DNA from: a virus
Direction: 5' to 3' (one strand)
Virus record (IMG/VR): IMGVR_UViG_3300029787_000172
Location: 1 to 34,252 of that record
Length of the DNA stretch: 34,252 nucleotides
The notes below the pieces were generated by a model that worked only from the letters and a program-made list of their open reading frames with translations, searched no databases and was not told where the DNA came from. Positions 13,848 to 22,354 of this stretch are shown one piece after another. A program made the translations under genes and the position numbers. Positions within the stretch are counted from its first letter, which is position 1, and each line of letters starts with the position of its first letter.

Positions 13848-14227
13848 TGGCAAAGAATCTCAGAGCAATCTTTTTTGAAGATGAGCGTGGGATTGTTATG
13901 CTTGAAGTGTCAATTGTTGGCGACCCATCGACAGTGGTGAAAAAGCCAACAGACGTTCACAAGCAGCAATTTTCTGAAGAATGGTCAGCATTCTTGGCGG
14001 GCCGCGAAGAGGTGGAGCCAGAAGGCACACCGCTCACAGATGTCAAAGGCATCGGGAAAAAACTTGCCGCAAAGATGAAGTCTAATGGCATCCACACGGC
14101 AGAGCAACTAGCGGCGGTCAACGATGGCGGCTTGGAAGCTGTTGGCATGAGCGGGTACACGCACCGGCAAGCAGCGCGTGACTTGCTTGGCATGACCCCA
14201 GAACCTGTGGCTTCTGTCGCACCATGA
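13847..14227 (+). CDS. Helix-hairpin-helix protein
   Basis: The protein has 126 residues. Residues 62-118 form a helix-hairpin-helix pair: LTDVKGIGKKLAAKMKSNGI then TAEQLAAVN and a second AVGMSGYTHRQAARDLL. The GIG turn is the backbone-binding part in DNA-binding HhH domains. The N-terminal 55 residues are a separate beta/alpha piece. It sits between the basic peptides and the adaptor gene, so it may be a DNA-contacting neck or assembly protein; that is inference. Confidence 0.7.
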   Translation: MAKNLRAIFFEDERGIVMLEVSIVGDPSTVVKKPTDVHKQQFSEEWSAFLAGREEVEPEGTPLTDVKGIGKKLAAKMKSNGIHTAEQLAAVNDGGLEAVGMSGYTHRQAARDLLGMTPEPVASVAP

Positions 14228-14940
14228 CGCTACTCACAATCATAGAGGGCGCAGCGGACGAAATCGGCATTGAGCGACCCGCTACCGTTATATCAAACAC
14301 TGACCCTCAAGTGCGTCAGTTGCTTCGTGCGGCTTCGCAAGAGGGGAAGCATTTAGCCAGCGTCTATGATTGGGAGATTTTACAGAAAGAGGGTTCAGTC
14401 ACTACAGCGGCTCAAGAGAGCCAAGGGGTGATGACAACCATAGCATCCGACTTTGACCGTTTCTCTAACGACACCATGTGGAATCGGACAACCAGCGAGA
14501 AGATTTACGGGCCGCTGACGGATGTCCAATGGCAAAGGGAAAAGTCTGACGTTACCACGGGGGTCACGAATTACTTCAGAATCAGAGGCGGGACGCTTTT
14601 ATTCACTCCAAACCCTGCGGCAAGCCAATCGGTGAAATTTGAGTATTTCTCTAAAAACTGGGTGGACTTAAATTCGGGGGCGACCCCTGCGGTAGCTGAT
14701 GGTTCAGCGTTTAACAACGATGCAAACACGGTTGTCTTTGATGAGGAGCTTATGACCTTGGGCGTCACGTTTAGATGGCTGCAAGGCAGAGGGTTAGATT
14801 TTGCGACCTCGTTCTCTCATTACCGTGAGCGGCTTGAGCTTGTAAGAGGTCAGGACGGCGCGAAGCCTAACATCGACATGGCGGGAATGGACTACGGGTT
14901 CCTTGGCGTCAATATTCCATCGTCTAACTACGGCACTTAA
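14224..14940 (+). CDS. Head-to-tail adaptor (podovirus connector)
   Basis: The protein has 238 residues and overlaps the HhH gene by four bases. The opening TLLTIIEGAADEIGIERPAT then NTDPQVRQLLRAASQEGKHL, followed by DWEIL, is the pattern of podovirus adaptor proteins of the P22 gp4 / T7 gp11 type ('ll..a.deiG...p..v...tD....qLl.lan.egr.l...ydW..L'). It would sit under the portal ring and receive the tail. The next start comes immediately after its stop (TAAATG). Confidence 0.7.
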   Translation: MTLLTIIEGAADEIGIERPATVISNTDPQVRQLLRAASQEGKHLASVYDWEILQKEGSVTTAAQESQGVMTTIASDFDRFSNDTMWNRTTSEKIYGPLTDVQWQREKSDVTTGVTNYFRIRGGTLLFTPNPAASQSVKFEYFSKNWVDLNSGATPAVADGSAFNNDANTVVFDEELMTLGVTFRWLQGRGLDFATSFSHYRERLELVRGQDGAKPNIDMAGMDYGFLGVNIPSSNYGT

Positions 14941-16275
14941 ATGAAGCGGGGTTATGACCGGCGTCAGGTAGCGGACGCTTTAATGTCTCCGTCTTTACCT
15001 CGCTCGTTAGCTAACACGCTTTCTGACCCAGCGTTAGATCGGGCGACAATCTTGCCTGTTGGAAGGCGCACGTTTACCGACCCCGGTGATGACATCACAG
15101 AGGAACGGAGCCTAGAGTTTGCTTTGCCAGGATTGCTTTATGACCCACTAATGGGTGCAGCTAGAGTCAGTGATATGTTTGCAGGGGCCGCGCCAATTAA
15201 TCCGAATGCGGTAACACAATTTATGATCGACGCTCCTCTTGCTGGGGGGGTGTTAAGCGCGGCGACGGGCGCGGCTCCACGGGGTGCGGTGTTGGGGGCT
15301 AACGTCTTTCATGGTGGTCCGCATCGTTTCGCGCCGGAGCCTGACTTTCCGCATGGCAGACCACGGCTGGACAAGATCGGCACTGGCGAGGGCCATCAGG
15401 CATATGGCTATGGGTTTTATAGTGCGGAATCGCCAGGGGTTGCTGAATCCTACAAAGACACTCTTGGAGGGAGCGCAGGGGTTTCGGTTGGGGGGCCAAA
15501 AATAGGCGGGGCTTGGCGCGGAGACCAAAGTGCTCAAGCAATATTTTCTTCAGCGGTAGCCTCAGAGGGAAGCGTTGACGCAGCAGTAAAGTCTTTGAGA
15601 AAAAATATTAAAGAGATGGAGGACGGAACTTCCGTATATAAAAATTATGTAAAAGTTGGCGCAATCGATCAAAACAGGTTTGATGATATGTTGGGGCAAT
15701 TTAAGGATGCTCTCAAATGGCATGACGCGAGTGCAGATTCTATTACATATGTTCCTGCGGGTGGCACCCTCTACAAACTCGACATCCCCGATGCTGACGT
15801 TGCCAAGTATCTTGACTATGACAAGCCGCTGAGTGAGCAGCCGAAAAGCGTTCGCAAAGCGTTGGCGAATATGGTTTCGGTATCTGCCGCTGATAGAAAA
15901 CAGATTACTAAAGAAATTAAAGCGTTACAGGCCAGACTTAATGATCCGTGGGTTCGCCGTTCTGGCGGGGCCGAAATGAGCAACAAACTGAGGGACGAAA
16001 TACAAGAATTAAAGGCGGTTCTTTTAGATGATTCTTTAACAGGGGGAGAATTTTATAAGGGAGTTGTAACAGGTCTTGGCGGTCGTAAAGACGCATCCGA
16101 AGCCCTTCGCGATATTGGCATCCCCGGCCTCAAGTATTTCGATCAGGGTAGTCGCGCAGGGGGCGAAGGCACCCGCAACTACGTCACCTGGGATCAAAAC
16201 GTTCTCGACCGCTCCAAGATGCTGGAACGTGACGGGCAAGATTTAGCTAAAGTATTAATGGAAGTCGAACCATGA
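14941..16275 (+). CDS. ADP-ribosyltransferase-like (ART-PolyVal) domain protein
   Basis: The protein has 444 residues. From about residue 120 it carries VFHGGPHRF (122-130), KIGTGEG (145-151) and AYGYGFYSAESPGVAESY (154-171). Near the C-terminus it has LKYFDQGSRAGGEGTRNYV. This is the signature of the ART-PolyVal family (FHGs...kiGtGEG.qayG.GlYfa...vA..Y, and the late 'Y.D..SR..G.GTrNYV'). Such enzymes transfer ADP-ribose from NAD to proteins. Residues 1-110 form a separate Pro/Ala-rich segment (FALPGLLYDPLMGAARVSDM) of the sort seen in virion proteins. Being in the tail module, it may be injected; that is inference. No SD is visible, so it probably relies on re-initiation. Confidence 0.75.
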   Translation: MKRGYDRRQVADALMSPSLPRSLANTLSDPALDRATILPVGRRTFTDPGDDITEERSLEFALPGLLYDPLMGAARVSDMFAGAAPINPNAVTQFMIDAPLAGGVLSAATGAAPRGAVLGANVFHGGPHRFAPEPDFPHGRPRLDKIGTGEGHQAYGYGFYSAESPGVAESYKDTLGGSAGVSVGGPKIGGAWRGDQSAQAIFSSAVASEGSVDAAVKSLRKNIKEMEDGTSVYKNYVKVGAIDQNRFDDMLGQFKDALKWHDASADSITYVPAGGTLYKLDIPDADVAKYLDYDKPLSEQPKSVRKALANMVSVSAADRKQITKEIKALQARLNDPWVRRSGGAEMSNKLRDEIQELKAVLLDDSLTGGEFYKGVVTGLGGRKDASEALRDIGIPGLKYFDQGSRAGGEGTRNYVTWDQNVLDRSKMLERDGQDLAKVLMEVEP

Positions 16276-17783
16276 GACAGGCACAAGGTACGTCGATCCC
16301 CGCACCAATAGGGGGCTGGAACTCCCGTGATGCGGTGGACATGATGGGGCCAGCCGATGCGGTGGTTTTGGATAACTTCTTCCCAGACGAGAACGAGGTA
16401 CGTTTGAGGAAAGGCAGCGCATCCCATGCCACAGGTTTGACGCATGATGTTGAGTCTCTTATGTCGTACAAGTCGGGTGCGGCGAGCAAGATGTTTGCTG
16501 CTACTACGGGCGGCAATATTTACGATGTAACAAGTTCAGGTTCTGTTGGTTCTGCGGCTATCTCAGGCTTATCCAACGGACAGTTTCAATATGTAAATTT
16601 TGGAACCAGCGGCGGCAACTTTCTTTGGATAGCAAACGGTGCAGACGCGCCAAGACATTACAATGGAACGTCCTGGGCAACGCCTACAATTAGCGGTGTG
16701 ACGGGAAGCACAATAGTCGGCGTTACAGCGCACAAAACGCGCTTGTTCTTTGTTTTAACCAACAGCCTTAAGTTTGGCTATCTGCCTGTGGCGAGTATAG
16801 CTGGCACGGTTTCAACCTTTGACCTTGCTTCGATAGCTACGCGAGGCGGCACGTTGTCAGCGATTGGAACTTGGACAAGGGATGGTGGCGACGGGTCGGA
16901 CGATCTTGCTGTATTTCTTACCAGTGAAGGCGAGGCCATAGTTTATGCTGGAACCAACCCTAGCAGCGCAGACGCTTGGAAGCTGGTGGGTGTTTTTAAC
17001 ATTGGAAGACCAATAGGGCGGCGTTGCGTTGAGAAGGTCGGGGCTGACCTTATCGTAACAACGGAAAACGGGTTCTTGCCTCTGTCCAAGGTGCTTCCGT
17101 TAGGACTTTCCGCGCCAAGTCAAGCCATTTCTGACAAAATATCGGGTTCGGTGAAAGAAGCAGCGCGAAACTTTAAGACTACGTTCGGTTGGCAGACTGT
17201 TCTCTACCCCAAAGGTGGGTTTGGCGTATTCAACGTGCCAAATTCGACGGTTCGGGATTATCACCAGTATGTTGTCAACCTAACCACAGGTTCTTGGTGT
17301 AGATTTACCGGGATGAACGGCAACGCCTGGGTGGTCCACGAAGGAAACTTGTATTTTGGCGGCGACGGCAAGGTGTTTCTGGCAGATACCGGCGCAAACG
17401 ACTCAGGGACGGCCATAGAGGGCAATGGGAAGACATCTTTCCAATACTTTGGGGGTAGGGGGGCGCTGAAACAATTCACCCTTATACGGCCAATTATTGC
17501 ATCTGACGGCGCGTTGCCTGTGAGTATCGGTTTCGACGTTGATTTTAAAGATGGCACGAATGTTTACACGCCGTCATCTGTGACCAGTGAAGGCGCAGAG
17601 TGGGACGTTGCAACTTGGGACGATGCACATTGGGCATCCGCTTCGGAGCCTATCCAGACGTGGCGGTCTGTGACCGGCGTAGGGTATAACGCGGCGATAC
17701 GGATTAGAACGTCAACAACGAATCAGAGTGTTGCGTGGCATGCGGTAGATGTGCAGTACATCCTTGGCACTGGACTTCGATAG
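16272..17783 (+). CDS. Tail tube/stabilisation protein (P22 gp10-like)
   Basis: The protein has 503 residues. The N-terminus QAQGTSIPAPIGGWNSRDAV then MGPADAVVLDNFFPDENEVR matches the phage stabilisation family ('PaP.gGwn..d....p..A..ldN.fP....v.lR.G'). The rest is beta-propeller-like, with many GG and W repeats and a late VATWDDAHWA, common in podovirus tail proteins. It follows the adaptor module as expected for the second tail ring. It overlaps the ART gene by ATGA. Confidence 0.8.
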   Translation: MRQAQGTSIPAPIGGWNSRDAVDMMGPADAVVLDNFFPDENEVRLRKGSASHATGLTHDVESLMSYKSGAASKMFAATTGGNIYDVTSSGSVGSAAISGLSNGQFQYVNFGTSGGNFLWIANGADAPRHYNGTSWATPTISGVTGSTIVGVTAHKTRLFFVLTNSLKFGYLPVASIAGTVSTFDLASIATRGGTLSAIGTWTRDGGDGSDDLAVFLTSEGEAIVYAGTNPSSADAWKLVGVFNIGRPIGRRCVEKVGADLIVTTENGFLPLSKVLPLGLSAPSQAISDKISGSVKEAARNFKTTFGWQTVLYPKGGFGVFNVPNSTVRDYHQYVVNLTTGSWCRFTGMNGNAWVVHEGNLYFGGDGKVFLADTGANDSGTAIEGNGKTSFQYFGGRGALKQFTLIRPIIASDGALPVSIGFDVDFKDGTNVYTPSSVTSEGAEWDVATWDDAHWASASEPIQTWRSVTGVGYNAAIRIRTSTTNQSVAWHAVDVQYILGTGLR

Positions 17784-18102
17784 CGCATGGCCCCTCCTAG
17801 AGAGGGCCGTGCAGATGGGCGACGGGATAGAAAGAGAAGAAGTTCGGCAAGCCCTACACACTGGAGAGTTTTCGTTCTTTAGCAGAGAGAACAGCGCGGC
17901 AATTGTTGCGGCTGACGGCAAGACGCTTCGGATAGGTTTGGCGGGTGGTGACATCCACGAACTCTTAGAAATCGAAACAGAAATTGAAATCTACGCCAAA
18001 GCGGAAGGCTTTGACCGTCTGGAAATTATGGGCCGTCCCGGTTGGGAGAAGGTCTTGGAAGGGTATGAAAAAGTGGCTGTTTTATTAAGGAAAGAGCTAT
18101 GA
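17749..18102 (+). CDS. Small tail-region protein (117 aa)
   Basis: The ATG at 17749 is 35 bases inside the previous gene. The C-terminal RLEIMGRPGWEKVLEGYEKV then AVLLRKEL is a recurrent phage pattern ('rveiiGR.GW.r.LpgYr..g..L.Kel') that resembles the last motif of GNAT acetyltransferases. The middle LRIGLAGGDIHELLEIETEI fits a degenerate version of the same fold. Whether it is an enzyme is uncertain. It overlaps the next gene by ATGA. Confidence 0.7.
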   Translation: MCSTSLALDFDSAWPLLERAVQMGDGIEREEVRQALHTGEFSFFSRENSAAIVAADGKTLRIGLAGGDIHELLEIETEIEIYAKAEGFDRLEIMGRPGWEKVLEGYEKVAVLLRKEL

Positions 18103-19268
18103 GCTTTATTAAAAACCTATTCTCGTCACCAAGCCCACCCGCTGCGCCGAATCCAGCGGCGTTAGCTGCGGCACAAGGTGCGGCCAATGCGGAGACTGCG
18201 CGTCTGCAAGGCCGAATGAACCGGATGGACACTTATACGCCGTTTGGGTCTGTGACATATTCTGACCTGGGGGATGATCGGTATAGCATCACGCAAACGC
18301 TATCCCCAGAACAGCAAGGTTTATATGACCAAAATGTTGCTATTGGTAAGGGGATGCTTGGTCTGGCACAGGGTGCAATTGGGAACTTCCCAACGGATGC
18401 TTTTACATTAGAAGGCGCACCAGCTTACCAAACGGGAATTGATTACTCAGGGTTAGAGGCCATACCGGGTGCCGGTGATTTTGGGGCGGCAAGCCAAGCG
18501 GCATCTGATGCGGCATTTAATCGTGTGATGGATAGGCTAAACCCTCAGTTTGACCAGCAGCAAGAGGCTTTGCAGACACAACTTGCCAATCAAGGGATTG
18601 CGCTTGGATCAGAAGCCTACACAACGGCAATGGATGATTTTGGAAGACGTAGGTCGGACGCCGGTATAGCGGCGGGTTATGACTCAATCGCTGCGGGTGA
18701 AGCTATGAGGCAGGGGCTATTTGCCAATGCCTTACAAACCAGAGGGCAGCAGTTGGGCGAACGCACGTTTGACATGAACGCAATTAATCAAGCTCGACAG
18801 AATTATTTGAATGAACAGCTCATGTCGAGGAACCAACAGATTAACGAGTTGGCGGCACTCTTGCAGGGTCAAGGGGCCATCCAAAGCCCGACGATGATGA
18901 CAGGGCCACAGACGGGCGTAGCGCCGACAGACGTGACGGGTGCCTACAGTTTGGCTGCGGGTATTGATGCGAACAATTACAACCAGCAAATGGGTATGCA
19001 ACAGGCCGGTATCGGTGCGCTGGCTGACTTGGGGTCGGCTGGAATAACAGCTTATGGACCCAAAGTCTCCGACAGACGATTGAAGAAAAACATCCAGAAA
19101 ATAGCAAATTGGAAGGGCTTTGACGTTTATCGCTACAATTACATCTGGGGTGGTGAGACTCAGATTGGCGTCATGGCTCAAGACGTTCTGGAGAGAATAC
19201 CAGAGGCGGTTGTGCAAGTCGGTGATTGGCTTGCGGTGGATTACGGCAAGTTGTGGAGGGCTGCATAA
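18099..19268 (+). CDS. Tail protein with C-terminal S74 chaperone domain
   Basis: The protein has 389 residues. Residues 1-300 are helical and Gln/Ala-rich (AALAAAQGAANAETARLQGR; QFDQQQEALQTQLANQGIAL), a form common in podovirus tail or needle proteins. From about residue 323, SDRRLKKNIQ then GFDVYRYNYIW and IGVMAQDVLERIPEAVVQ form a Peptidase_S74 intramolecular chaperone. In this family the Ser of SD.RLK starts autocleavage after trimer folding. It would release itself once the tail part has folded. It overlaps the next gene by TAATG. Confidence 0.85.
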   Translation: MSFIKNLFSSPSPPAAPNPAALAAAQGAANAETARLQGRMNRMDTYTPFGSVTYSDLGDDRYSITQTLSPEQQGLYDQNVAIGKGMLGLAQGAIGNFPTDAFTLEGAPAYQTGIDYSGLEAIPGAGDFGAASQAASDAAFNRVMDRLNPQFDQQQEALQTQLANQGIALGSEAYTTAMDDFGRRRSDAGIAAGYDSIAAGEAMRQGLFANALQTRGQQLGERTFDMNAINQARQNYLNEQLMSRNQQINELAALLQGQGAIQSPTMMTGPQTGVAPTDVTGAYSLAAGIDANNYNQQMGMQQAGIGALADLGSAGITAYGPKVSDRRLKKNIQKIANWKGFDVYRYNYIWGGETQIGVMAQDVLERIPEAVVQVGDWLAVDYGKLWRAA

Positions 19269-20809
19269 TGGCACTGTTAAATCGGCGGCGACGGTTTAAT
19301 TTAACCAACCCGCAGTATTTATTAGCGCAAGCACTCCAGAAAGGTATTTCAACCGGCCCAGCGCGTGGCGGCTGGACGGAAGGTTTGTCGCGGCTAGGTC
19401 AGGCTTTTATTGCCAAGCAAGCAATGGATGAGGCGAATACCGAATTTAAAGCCGATGAGATAAACCGCCAAGCAACTTTGGAGCGAGCTGTCCGTGCGGC
19501 GCGTGGGGTTACTAACCCAGATGATACATTTGTTCAACTTGCGGGGCCAATACAAAAAGACGCGGACGGTGGTTTTCTTCCGATTTCACGACAGCCGGGT
19601 GCAAGAACTGTGCGTACCACGGGCCAGAAAATACCATCTATGGTTGGGGGCCGTCGGGCAATGGCAGAGGTGTTAATGGGATCGAAATCTCCCGACCTTC
19701 AAGACATTGGGATGACGCAATTATTTAAGACTCCCGCCGCTACATTTACCACAGTCAACAACCCGTTTGGCTTGGGAGGGGTAGGACAGCAAGACTCACT
19801 TACAGGCGAAATAAAGAACTATCAAAAGTCTCCAGAGGTAGGATTATATGAAAAAGGAGATCCAAAACTTAGTGCTATGCGAGAAGCCCGTGTTTTTTCA
19901 CGAAAAATACAAGATGGGGACAAATTATCTCCGTCAGATGTAAGAGAATACCAACAAGCTCTTAGAATTTTGTCTGAACCAGATAGAATAGAAGGGCTTG
20001 ATGCGAAAACAGGTCAAAAGACAGTTACCACAAGGCCAGGGATTCCAGCCAGTTTCTTTGCGGCTGTACCTGGGACACAACAAGCACAACCAACCGCAGC
20101 ACAACCACCCGCAGCACAACCAACCGCAGCACAACCAACCGCAGCACCAACCGCAGCACCAACCGCAGCACAACAACCGGCAATAAGTTCATCTGGTGAT
20201 GTTACTGTGACGGAACCGATACGATTGCCGCCCCAAGCAATTAAAGCCCAAACCGATGATGTTGGGGCCGTAACAACGTCACTAGACATTATAGACGATA
20301 TGGAAGATGTGGTTGCACAAATAGACGGGGGGGAAATTAACTTTGGTTTATTTAGTAATTTCTTTGCGGATGCTGCAAACTTTGTAGGAACATCAACTGA
20401 GCAAACTAGAAATTTTTCGTCTTTCAAGAATAGCCTAGAAAAACTCAGGAACGACAGCTTGCGGCTGAATAAAGGGATGCAAACTGATGGCGATGCACAA
20501 AGGGCGCTAAAAGAATTGTTTGGGAGCTTGAATGACCCAGAGTTAGTGCGTCTAAGGTTAACACAAATTTCAGATATTAATAAAAGAGGGGCAGCGGAAA
20601 GAAGAAAAAGAATAAGACTGCGGAGAGAAGAGTATGGGCTAGGCGATTTAGAAGATAATTATTTCACCGAAGGGCGAAAAACAAAAAAAGAGCGCACGGC
20701 AATTCGGATTGGCCGTCGGGCAGTAAGGGATGGGGCCAACGTTGATGCTGTTATTAGAAAAGCTGAAGAGGTGTATGGCATTACTCTTACAAGGGATGAT
20801 CTACAATGA
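19268..20809 (+). CDS. Large helical virion (internal/ejection) protein
   Basis: The protein has 513 residues from the ATG at 19268, coupled to the previous stop. An upstream frame lies inside the S74 gene and is rejected. The first 80 residues are basic and helical (NRRRRFNLTNPQYLLAQALQ). A Pro/Ala/Gln linker (about residues 272-305) is encoded by tandem repeats. The final 200 residues are long charged helices. Length, composition and position resemble podovirus ejection proteins, though no named domain is visible. Confidence 0.6.
   Translation: MALLNRRRRFNLTNPQYLLAQALQKGISTGPARGGWTEGLSRLGQAFIAKQAMDEANTEFKADEINRQATLERAVRAARGVTNPDDTFVQLAGPIQKDADGGFLPISRQPGARTVRTTGQKIPSMVGGRRAMAEVLMGSKSPDLQDIGMTQLFKTPAATFTTVNNPFGLGGVGQQDSLTGEIKNYQKSPEVGLYEKGDPKLSAMREARVFSRKIQDGDKLSPSDVREYQQALRILSEPDRIEGLDAKTGQKTVTTRPGIPASFFAAVPGTQQAQPTAAQPPAAQPTAAQPTAAPTAAPTAAQQPAISSSGDVTVTEPIRLPPQAIKAQTDDVGAVTTSLDIIDDMEDVVAQIDGGEINFGLFSNFFADAANFVGTSTEQTRNFSSFKNSLEKLRNDSLRLNKGMQTDGDAQRALKELFGSLNDPELVRLRLTQISDINKRGAAERRKRIRLRREEYGLGDLEDNYFTEGRKTKKERTAIRIGRRAVRDGANVDAVIRKAEEVYGITLTRDDLQ
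20087..20170 (+). repeat. Tandem repeat, four 15-base and two 12-base units
   Basis: Units CAACCAACCGCAGCA (20087, 20102, 20117, 20132, one with a C for A) are followed by two shortened CCAACCGCAGCA units (20147, 20159). They encode AQPTAAQPPAAQPT-type residues as a flexible linker. Unit number can change by slippage without breaking the frame, since both lengths are multiples of three. Confidence 0.9.
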
Positions 20810-22308
20810 ATTTTGATGACCTCATCCCCGAAAAAGACGCCGAAGAAAAGTTACAACCGCCTGTGGCGGGGGCTGGCATAACTTTCGATGATGTAATGCC
20901 GGGGGAGCTTGAAGAGACAGCAGTTCTGCCAGTAGGTGACCCAAATCGTGAAAGAAAGGGCATATTTTATCCAGTATCAACGGACATATATGCAGAGCCA
21001 CGGTTTGACCCAAACGTTGGGCTTTTAGGGGGAATCAGGCGCGGGGGGTCAACTATGGGCGAGATTTTGCAGGGCAAGCTAGATATGAATAGCCCTGAAG
21101 GTCAGCGGCGGTTGACGGAGACGGCAGGAATGTTCAGCCCTATGCCTGCGGCAAGTCGGGTAGCTCAACCCGCTGTTGGTGCTGTAGGAAATTTAGTACA
21201 AAGAGCGCGTGACGCTTACAAAACATTTGTTCCCGAAGCGCCAAGCAAAGAAGCCTTATTAGAAGCCGCAGAGGCTGGATACAAAGCGGTCCAGGAGTCG
21301 GGAGCGGAGTATAGCGTTCCCGCAGTAAAAGATTTTGCTCAGAATTTAAGGGAGAGACTAAATTCTGAGGGCTTTATAAAGCCAATAACTGGTGGTGTTC
21401 ATCAAATCTTGTCTCAACTTACAAGAAGCCCACAGGGGGCAGTTGGGGTTAGGGCGTCAGACCTTGACGCATTTAGAAAAAGGATGAGCCAACAGGCTGG
21501 ATCAGCGGATGCAACAACGGCAGCGGCTGCAAACATCGCAATTAGAGCGGTGGATGAGTTTGTTCAAACGGCAGGAAAAACACCGTCTATGGCGGGGCCG
21601 CGCTCTCCAGCGGGAGCAACAGCACTCGCCGCCAGGGAAATTGTCCCAGCAAGACAAAACCGGGCGGCGGCATTCCGTACTGAAACGATTGAAGAAATAA
21701 GAAAAATAATAAATTTAAGAACAGGCGGTGCCAACAGCGGCGGCAACTTTGATAACACTGTGCGTCAAAAACTTATCCCTCTTGTTACAAAAGCAAAGCA
21801 AAGCCGTGGGTTTTCTCCTCAAGAATTACAAGCGATGGAGGAGATTATTAGCGGAACGGTAACAAAAAACACTCTTCGGAGAATTTCAAATATGCTTGGC
21901 GGCGGTGGCGGGCTTGGTCAATCAATGCTAGGGGGCGCTGCGGGAATGGGCGCGTATTCGGCAGGGCAAGATGCCGCTTCCGCCATAAACATTGGGCTGG
22001 GAACGATGCTGGCGGGTAATACTGCACGGCAAGCCAGAGATTTTTTAGCCAACCGGCAAGTTGACCAGTTAGATAATTTAATAAGGTCGAGGTCGCCACT
22101 TGGCGGCGGTGGGCCAGTAAGACAATATGCTCCAATGGAATCGGTGCGTATACCAGCAAGGGTTGGAAGTCGGGCGGCGGCTATGGAATTAGGAAGGGCG
22201 TTGCAGCAACCTAAAAGCCTCTCAGAAAATAGGCCAAAAAGCCAGCTAGAGCGGCAAAGAGAAGAGGCTTATAAGCGGTGGTTTTATGGTCGCGGCGGCG
22301 GCATTTAA
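20806..22308 (+). CDS. Putative internal/ejection protein (500 aa)
   Basis: The protein starts with two copies of a short acidic motif (FDDLIPEKDAEE and FDDVMPGELEE), seen in some ejection-type virion proteins. A long helical middle follows (SRVAQPAVGAVGNLVQRARD, then EALLEAAEAGYKAVQ) and then a Gly/Ala-rich C-terminal part with GGGGGLGQSMLGGAAGMG, a membrane-inserting type sequence. It ends with a basic Arg/Lys-rich tail. It overlaps the previous gene by ATGA. The ejection role is inference; no sequence family can be named with confidence. Confidence 0.6.
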   Translation: MNFDDLIPEKDAEEKLQPPVAGAGITFDDVMPGELEETAVLPVGDPNRERKGIFYPVSTDIYAEPRFDPNVGLLGGIRRGGSTMGEILQGKLDMNSPEGQRRLTETAGMFSPMPAASRVAQPAVGAVGNLVQRARDAYKTFVPEAPSKEALLEAAEAGYKAVQESGAEYSVPAVKDFAQNLRERLNSEGFIKPITGGVHQILSQLTRSPQGAVGVRASDLDAFRKRMSQQAGSADATTAAAANIAIRAVDEFVQTAGKTPSMAGPRSPAGATALAAREIVPARQNRAAAFRTETIEEIRKIINLRTGGANSGGNFDNTVRQKLIPLVTKAKQSRGFSPQELQAMEEIISGTVTKNTLRRISNMLGGGGGLGQSMLGGAAGMGAYSAGQDAASAINIGLGTMLAGNTARQARDFLANRQVDQLDNLIRSRSPLGGGGPVRQYAPMESVRIPARVGSRAAAMELGRALQQPKSLSENRPKSQLERQREEAYKRWFYGRGGGI

Positions 22309-22317
22309 CGAAAATGA

Positions 22318-22331
22318 CCCGCTCTGGCGGG
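22318..22331 (+). terminator. Weak hairpin before the fibre gene
   Basis: CCCGC-TCTG-GCGGG is a five-pair stem followed by only GTTTC. This is too weak for a sure terminator. It may reduce transcription into the fibre genes or protect the mRNA end. Confidence 0.3.
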
Positions 22332-22354
22332 GTTTCAAATAACGGAGTGAAAAC

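Noticed and set aside
19934-20176. Cys/Gly/Trp-rich antisense frame (CCGWLCCGW repeats)
   Set aside because: It is the reverse reading of the 15-base tandem repeat that encodes the Pro/Ala linker, not a gene.
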